The notes under the pieces are model-generated. The model ran no database searches. It worked only from the letters and a program-made list of their open reading frames with translations, and was not told the DNA's origin. This document shows positions 58,873 through 64,000 of a stretch of DNA of 64,000 nt, one piece after another. The translations under genes and the position numbers were made by a program. Source of the stretch: an uncultured Planctomycetota bacterium (GTDB lineage Bacteria > Planctomycetota > Phycisphaerae > UBA1845 > UTPLA1); the NCBI GenBank assembly GCA_900696465.1, contig CAADGE010000030.1, positions 1-64,000 on the forward strand. Reading direction: 5' to 3'. How positions within the stretch are numbered: the first letter of the stretch is position 1; each line of letters starts with the position of its first letter.

Positions 58873-60897
58873 CTACCTCGAAGCGCCCGAATCTTTGGAC
58901 AAGAGTTTGTCGAGCTGTCCACGGAGCAGTTCGTCGAGGTCCTTCTTTGCGCCGATGATCACGTCCTCAATCTGCCCGTCGCGGCGGATGATCGCCAGCG
59001 TCGGGTAGCTCGTGACCTTGAAGCGTCGTCCGACTTCGTTTTTCGGATCGTGAGCCAGGGCCAGATGTGAACCAACTTCGCTCAGCACCTTTTCGACTTC
59101 CTCGCGGGTGAATTCCTTTCGCATGGTCTGGCCGACGTTAACGAAACGGACGCCGAGCGTCTCGTAGTGTGCTCGGACCGCTTCGACAACGGGCACCTGT
59201 CTGCGGCAGAAGCCGCAGTTGGGAGCAACGAAGTTGAGCACGGTCACGGGGGCGTCTGCGAGTTGGGCCGACGAGAGCGAATGGTCGTCGCCGACACGCA
59301 GGGAGAAGTCCGGAGACTTCTGTCCGATCATTGTCAGGGCGGGGCGCCGCTGTTTTTCCGCGGGCGTCGGTCCGGCGACGAGTGAACGGCCCGAAAGCAG
59401 GGTCTCGAACTGTTTTTCGGCGCGCTCGATCAGGTCGTCTTCGTTGCCCTCGATGACGGCCTCGATGACGCCGGTTTTCCCGAGGACGACCATCGTCGGG
59501 TAGAGGATGAGATGGAACGCGGTCCCGACGGTGTTGCCGAGGTCGAAGGCCAGTTCGGACTTGAAGCCGGCGCCTTCGAAGACTTCGAGGTGCCGCTCCT
59601 GTGTCACGTCGGTGTAGGGGCTGCGCTGGGAGACGTTTACGAATCGGATGCCGCGCGGGGCGAAGCGCTCCCGGAGTTTCTCAAACTTATGAAGCTGCTG
59701 GAAGTTGTGCGGGTCTCCGAGGACGAAGAAGTTGAGCACGGTGACCGACTGGGCCAACTGGGCATTCGTGAGGGGCAACCCTTCGTGGGTGGTCAGTTCG
59801 AAGCGCGGGGCCTTCTGACCGATCATCTTGGTGATCATGGTGTCATCGGTGAGCGAGGGAAGGACCTGCGGATCGCCCGGCGAGGCAGCCATGCGAATGG
59901 GCACGCGCACCTGGGCAAAGACATGGTCGTCGGTCTGGAGGGTCAGGTGGGCGCCATGGTCGGGGAGCTTGTACCCCGGCGGGACCTGCACCACGATTCG
60001 GTAGGACTTTCCGGCCATGATCTCCGAAGTCGTAATCTGTACTTCGGGGTCATCGACCATCGCCCCTTTGAGATGGACGGGTTTGTCACCGTTGTTTGAG
60101 TAGAGCACGACCTTGGTCAGACCACGCGGCGAGTTGGCCAGCTTATCGGGTTCGAGGACGATGGTGGCGGGGATGATCTCAAGTCGCGGGGGCATGTAGG
60201 CGAAGACGCGGACGCGCAGCTCGGGCTGGGCCTCCAGCGACGTCTGAAGCGTCACGAAGGACTCCACCCGACCCTGGGCCATCGGCACCTTGGTCGTGGC
60301 GAAGAGCTTGTACTCCTCGCCCGGTGTAGTCTCGATAAGCTCGAAGGTGTAGTTGGAATCTTCCTTCGTGACGAGGGTGAGTTCGAAGGATTCGTCGGTG
60401 CGGTTTCGGAGGGTGGCGGATCGCTGGTGGGGACCGTCGCCGAGGAGCTTTCCGAAACCAATGAACGACGGCTGAATGTCAATCGGCTGCTGACAGGAGC
60501 CGCGGAGCCGGAGGACGACGCGCGGCGTCCGCGAGTCGCTGGTATACAGGGTCGCCGTACGCTCAAAATCGCCGGTGATCTCCCTGGTATCGACGGCGAG
60601 TGAGAGGGTGGTTTTTTCGCCGGGTGCGATCGTCTTCTGATACTCACCGACCACGTAACAACCGGGCATGAAGTCGATGCGCTGGATTGTCAGCTCGTCT
60701 TTACCGGTGTTCTGCAATTCGAAGTCGTGTCGCAACTGCAGACCGGTCCAGGACGGATCGAAATTCCGAACGGCCTGTTCGACGCGAAGCTCACCGCCCA
60801 TCGCGCGGGTTTGCGGTTCGGCTGACTGCTGTGCGGCGGCCTGTTGCGCGGTTAAACAGGCGATGATCATCAGGATTCGAAGAATGTCAGTGGGCAT
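58873..60897 (-). CDS. DUF1573 protein with two TlpA/thioredoxin-like domains
   Basis: This 674-residue exported protein has a signal peptide (ILRILMIIACLTAQQAAA). Two or three DUF1573-type immunoglobulin-like beta domains follow (ASLTLQNTGKDELTIQR-like DFELQNTGKDELTIQR, SATLRNRTDESFELTL), then two redoxin domains. The first redoxin (VTVLNFFVLGDPHNFQQ) lacks the Cys pair and is likely inactive. The second (VTVLNFVAPNCGFCRRQVP) has the CGFC active site. The active domain probably reduces disulfides in the periplasm. The start at 60897 is chosen over 61020 because the signal peptide begins there. Confidence 0.85.
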   Translation of the reverse strand: MPTDILRILMIIACLTAQQAAAQQSAEPQTRAMGGELRVEQAVRNFDPSWTGLQLRHDFELQNTGKDELTIQRIDFMPGCYVVGEYQKTIAPGEKTTLSLAVDTREITGDFERTATLYTSDSRTPRVVLRLRGSCQQPIDIQPSFIGFGKLLGDGPHQRSATLRNRTDESFELTLVTKEDSNYTFELIETTPGEEYKLFATTKVPMAQGRVESFVTLQTSLEAQPELRVRVFAYMPPRLEIIPATIVLEPDKLANSPRGLTKVVLYSNNGDKPVHLKGAMVDDPEVQITTSEIMAGKSYRIVVQVPPGYKLPDHGAHLTLQTDDHVFAQVRVPIRMAASPGDPQVLPSLTDDTMITKMIGQKAPRFELTTHEGLPLTNAQLAQSVTVLNFFVLGDPHNFQQLHKFEKLRERFAPRGIRFVNVSQRSPYTDVTQERHLEVFEGAGFKSELAFDLGNTVGTAFHLILYPTMVVLGKTGVIEAVIEGNEDDLIERAEKQFETLLSGRSLVAGPTPAEKQRRPALTMIGQKSPDFSLRVGDDHSLSSAQLADAPVTVLNFVAPNCGFCRRQVPVVEAVRAHYETLGVRFVNVGQTMRKEFTREEVEKVLSEVGSHLALAHDPKNEVGRRFKVTSYPTLAIIRRDGQIEDVIIGAKKDLDELLRGQLDKLLSKDSGASR

Positions 60898-61072
60898 GAT
60901 CCGGACTCCGCAAGTATCTGGACAACGAATGCGCCATCGGCCCCGGTGCGCCGGTATTTCCGGGATTCTATCGCCATCATACCGAGGATGCCGCGAGCAT
61001 GCAGTCGGGCGATGGAACAATGGACATGGGCAGTGCGGTGTCGCAATTTCGTCTGATGAACTCGCATTGCGG

Positions 61073-61588
61073 CTACATTGGTTCGCGACGGCGGCGATAA
61101 TGCCGCACGGTCAGTGTGGGATCGGCCTCGAAGGGGCCTTCTTCCCACTGCGCCGGCTCCCAGCGCGGGAAATAGGTATCGCCTACGGCATCGGGGGCTT
61201 CGATGGTAGTAACGATCATTTCGTCGGCCAGCGGCAGGGCTGCCGCGTAGATTTGTGCTCCGCCGACGATGAAAGCGATTTCTTCTGAGCGAAATCTGCA
61301 CAGGGCGAGGGCGGCGTCGAGCGACGGAACCCAGTCGAGCGAGGTCTGGCGGTCATCGACACGCGCGAGCGCGGGCGGTGCGAGTGCTACAGAGCGGGTG
61401 ATGACAATGTTCCGTCGGCCCGGCAAGGGTTTGCCGCAGGAGTCAAACGTCTTTCGCCCCATGATGACAGCGTGGCCCATGGTGGTTTGTTTGAAGTGCC
61501 GGAGATCGGCGGGAACGTGCCAGGGCAGACCACCTGCCTTGCCGATGAGCCGATCATTTCTCATGGCAACGATGATGACGATCCTCAT
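61073..61588 (-). CDS. folA: dihydrofolate reductase
   Basis: This enzyme reduces dihydrofolate with NADPH. The 171-residue protein has MRIVIIVAMRNDRLIGKAGGLPWHVPADLRHFKQTT with the substrate Asp, VIMGRKTFDSCGKPLPGRRNIVI (NADPH), and IVGGAQIYAAALPLADEM. The family length and start are clear. It is 33 bp after the GH-like gene on the same strand, so they may be cotranscribed, although their roles seem unrelated. thyA is not in the window. Confidence 0.95.
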   Translation of the reverse strand: MRIVIIVAMRNDRLIGKAGGLPWHVPADLRHFKQTTMGHAVIMGRKTFDSCGKPLPGRRNIVITRSVALAPPALARVDDRQTSLDWVPSLDAALALCRFRSEEIAFIVGGAQIYAAALPLADEMIVTTIEAPDAVGDTYFPRWEPAQWEEGPFEADPTLTVRHYRRRREPM

Positions 61589-61621
61589 GGGGCGTTGCCT
61601 CGTCGCGGCCGGGTCGTACGG

Positions 61622-63259
61622 TCAGGAAGCATCGGGAGCGCCGCGCGTCAGCCGATCCCGGAATCGGATGAGTTCCTGATAGGCGGGTTTTGGTGTGAGG
61701 TCGGCTCGGAGCAGACCGCCGCATGCGGGAACTCCTGGCTCGTCGGCAATACCGTGCCACGCGACTGTCTCCACAAAGGGCTTGCTCAGCGCGATCTGAT
61801 AGAACTCGCGGAGCCAATTCGCCTGAATCTCCTCCGACCAGTCGCCGCGCCAGGAGCCGTTTGTACAGGGCGGTGACGACGGGACACCCGCTGCTACGAC
61901 GTGCAGCGGTTTGCCGAGGTTGCCGTATCGATCGAGGATTGACGAGACCTGCATCAGGTCGCGCACGCACGGACCTGGACGAGCACCGTCGAAGCGGATC
62001 TCGATCCCGAAGGCGTCGAAGGGAATGCCGCTCTGCAAGGCCATCTCGGCGTAGAGCGTGGCGGGAATGGTCTGCGGATCGGCGGCGTAGTAGTCGCTCC
62101 AGGGCGGGGTGATGGTGAGGATGGCGGGAATCTTCGGCGATGTCTGCCGTGCCAGACTGGCGGCAAGGCGGGTGAGGTCCATGATCTGTTCGAGGTTGAG
62201 CTTGAAGGGGTTCTCGGCGTGCAGGCCGGAGCACACTTCCCATGCGGCGACGTGCGGCGTGAGGGCCTTGAACATCTGCCGCAGATGCTTTGCGGCCGCA
62301 TCGCGGAGGCGCTCGAAGTCCCGAGCGCTGCCTTTCCACCATGTCGGGCGATGGGCGGCATCGAACGTCAGCAGGGCACTGGCCCAGAGATTCATCTTTC
62401 GATCGCGCACGGCGCGGACCCACGGCTCGATGACGGTAAGCGAGGCCTTGCCTTCCTTCGGTTCAATGTGTCGCCAGCTCATCGGGATGGAGAGAAAATC
62501 CAGCCCCTTTGGTATTCGCTGCGGATGTACGGTGACTGGCCCACCAGACGACTTGTATGTCTCGGCGACATCGAGGCGACCGCCGATCGCGCCGGGTGGG
62601 GTCTGTCCCATCGCGGCACGTCGGCTGAGGTAACAGTCGGCATGGAGGGCACCGACGGCTTCGCCGGCTCGCAGTGCAGCGGCGAGCGCCTGCTCGGCCA
62701 ATGCCGAAGCTCCGGTATCGTCGGCTGCGGTCATGGCGTCGAGAAGCAGGTCGCGGGCCGATTCAACGTCTCGATAGACCGATGCGCCGTCGGGGTAGTC
62801 GTAGAGCCCCCAGTCTTCGCGTTTAAGACTGATTCGCATCATCTGACCGCGAGCCAGCTCGACCAGCAGGTTGTAGGGCTCCTTGCGATCCAGCAGACGC
62901 GGGGTTTCCAGCAGCACTCTGCCAAAGCCCTTGACCGACCAGAGCACGGCGAGGGACGCGGCGACGCGCGAGCGCGGTTCGCAGATGATCTGGCCGGATT
63001 CGAAACGTAGCTCACCGCGTATGGGCACCCGCTCGCCGCCGAGCAGGTGGGCGTGTGTCAGCTCGAGCTGCTTTGCCGGAGCGCCGTTTTCGAAGACATT
63101 GAAGCGAAGCATGATCGCGTCGTGTTGTCCGTTCGGGTGGAAATATCGCCCCCGGGCAGGACCGTCGTCCCGATCCGCGGCGTGCGTTTGCATGATAAAG
63201 CGCCGCTGCCGGTCCGCATAGTCGCCCGGAGAAGAAACGACCAGCGTATAGCCCGGCAA
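61622..63259 (-). CDS. glycoside-hydrolase-like protein with TIM-barrel (GH10-like) C-terminus
   Basis: This 545-residue protein has no clear signal peptide. An N-terminal beta domain (residues 20-140) leads to a TIM-barrel-like half: LDFLSIPMSWRHIEPKEGK, TPHVAAWEVCSGLHAENPF, FDAFGIEIRFDG and VETVAWHGIADEPG. The W-x-V-SG-LHAEN region sits where GH10 has its acid/base Asn-Glu, but ENPF is not the exact GH10 NEP, so activity is uncertain. TTG at 63259 with AAGG upstream is the start chosen; the ATG at 63193 would cut the beta domain. It lies 8 bp after the dehydrogenase gene, so these two are in one unit. Confidence 0.6.
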   Translation of the reverse strand: MPGYTLVVSSPGDYADRQRRFIMQTHAADRDDGPARGRYFHPNGQHDAIMLRFNVFENGAPAKQLELTHAHLLGGERVPIRGELRFESGQIICEPRSRVAASLAVLWSVKGFGRVLLETPRLLDRKEPYNLLVELARGQMMRISLKREDWGLYDYPDGASVYRDVESARDLLLDAMTAADDTGASALAEQALAAALRAGEAVGALHADCYLSRRAAMGQTPPGAIGGRLDVAETYKSSGGPVTVHPQRIPKGLDFLSIPMSWRHIEPKEGKASLTVIEPWVRAVRDRKMNLWASALLTFDAAHRPTWWKGSARDFERLRDAAAKHLRQMFKALTPHVAAWEVCSGLHAENPFKLNLEQIMDLTRLAASLARQTSPKIPAILTITPPWSDYYAADPQTIPATLYAEMALQSGIPFDAFGIEIRFDGARPGPCVRDLMQVSSILDRYGNLGKPLHVVAAGVPSSPPCTNGSWRGDWSEEIQANWLREFYQIALSKPFVETVAWHGIADEPGVPACGGLLRADLTPKPAYQELIRFRDRLTRGAPDAS

Positions 63260-63266
63260 ATCAACC

Positions 63267-64000
63267 TTATGCAGTGGCGCGCACCGGGTTGGGCGGCTCG
63301 TTTCCGTTCAGGACGGCGATCACATTTCGCGCCGCCATTTTGGCCATCTCGGTCCGGGTGGCCACGGTAGCGGAGCCGATGTGCGGCAGCAGCACGACGT
63401 TTTCGAGTGAGAGCAACTCCGTTGGAATCGACGGTTCGCTCGGGTAGACATCGAGCCCGGCGGCGAAGATGCGACCTTCGGCAAGGGCGCGGATGAGGGC
63501 GTCCTGATCGACCACGGCACCGCGCGCCGTGTTGATGAGGATGGCGTCGCGTTTCATGTGGGCGATGGCGCGTTCGTCGATGAGGTTTCGGGTTTCCTCG
63601 GTGAGCGGAACGTGGAGGGAGACGAAGTCGCTTTGTTCGAGCAGAGTGCTCAGGGGCACGCGCTGAGCGCCGATGGCCTGCATGGCCTGCTTGTCCGAGC
63701 GTGCATGGTAGAAGATTCGCATGTTGAAGCCGGTGGCGCGGCGCGCGACGGCGGTCCCGATGCGTCCGGCCCCGACGATGCCGAGGGTTTTGCCGTGCAC
63801 GTCGGTGCCGAGGAAGTCCATCATCCCCCAACCGCGCCACTGACCAGCTCGAACGACACGCTCGCCTTCGCCGGCACGACGGGCCGCTGCGAGCATCAGC
63901 GTCCACGCCAGGTCGGCGGTGCTTTCGGTCAGCACGTCGGGTGTGTTGGCGATGACGATACCACGTCGGGCTGCGGCGGCCACATCGATGTGATCATATC
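63267..64000 (-). CDS. D-isomer 2-hydroxyacid dehydrogenase, partial
   Basis: The gene enters the window from the right edge and its N-terminal part is missing. The visible 244 residues have the NAD-binding motif GIVGAGRIGTAVARRATGF, the catalytic Arg in INTARGAVVDQDALIRAL, a Glu in LDVYPSEP and the His in LLPHIGSATVATRTEM. This fits glyoxylate/hydroxypyruvate reductase or related enzymes; 3-phosphoglycerate dehydrogenase is less likely because the C-terminal ACT domain is absent. It is the first gene of the unit with the GH-like gene. Confidence 0.9.
   Translation of the reverse strand, partial: YDHIDVAAAARRGIVIANTPDVLTESTADLAWTLMLAAARRAGEGERVVRAGQWRGWGMMDFLGTDVHGKTLGIVGAGRIGTAVARRATGFNMRIFYHARSDKQAMQAIGAQRVPLSTLLEQSDFVSLHVPLTEETRNLIDERAIAHMKRDAILINTARGAVVDQDALIRALAEGRIFAAGLDVYPSEPSIPTELLSLENVVLLPHIGSATVATRTEMAKMAARNVIAVLNGNEPPNPVRATA

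Overview
The window is a GC-rich bacterial chromosome segment, most likely from a member of the Planctomycetota. This is an inference from several traits seen together: two PEP-CTERM proteins, three secreted proteins ending in dockerin-like modules, NHL/beta-propeller proteins, a TatC with a long periplasmic insertion, a DUF1573 plus TlpA-type fusion, a pyrophosphate-type phosphofructokinase and very large orphan secreted proteins. There are no rRNA or tRNA genes, no CRISPR array and no prophage. The only mobile-element trace is a broken IS701-type transposase at the left edge.

Left part (0-17 kb): the transposase remnant; a secreted alpha/beta hydrolase; a three-gene cassette like sxtI-sxtJ-sxtK (carbamoyltransferase, SxtJ-type membrane protein, DUF5989 protein); a tandem pair of PEP-CTERM propeller proteins; an ArsR regulator with a near-leaderless promoter and an inverted-repeat operator, driving a four-module sulfur-transfer protein (CoA-disulfide-reductase-like, rhodanese, TusA, DsrE2); a matrixin-like protease; a MEMO protein; two tiny membrane or lipoprotein genes behind a structured leader; mutY; and a His-rich DUF1264 protein.

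Central respiratory island (17.3-27.6 kb): an Rrf2 regulator with three cysteines, Rieske protein, full-length cytochrome b, membrane-anchored octaheme HAO-family cytochrome, methyltransferase, cupin, periplasmic nitrate reductase NapA, a NapB-like protein with four instead of two haems, a 46-residue hydrophobic peptide and an outer-membrane porin. All point the same way and many overlap by 4-28 bp. My reading is a quinol-linked periplasmic nitrate/nitrite (or hydroxylamine) respiration module built without NapC, NapD or NrfA. This is the most interesting system in the window.

Middle and right parts (27.6-64 kb): endonuclease V; a 1187-residue orphan; a LysM L,D-transpeptidase; 5-formyl-THF cyclo-ligase; a polyprenyl-phosphate glycosyl-1-phosphate transferase coupled to an O-antigen-ligase/TPR protein; pheS; a His-tailed P1B-type ATPase; an NHL protein with a Cys-rich C-terminal tail; PPi-type phosphofructokinase; two dockerin-bearing secreted proteins (an M12-like protease and a PQQ-type sugar dehydrogenase); an acyl-CoA dehydrogenase; a dlt-like cluster (MBOAT, SGNH, carrier protein, adenylation enzyme) followed by tatC; a Cys/Lys/Ala repeat protein; miaA; the DUF1573/TlpA fusion; folA; a GH-like protein; and a 2-hydroxyacid dehydrogenase cut by the right edge.
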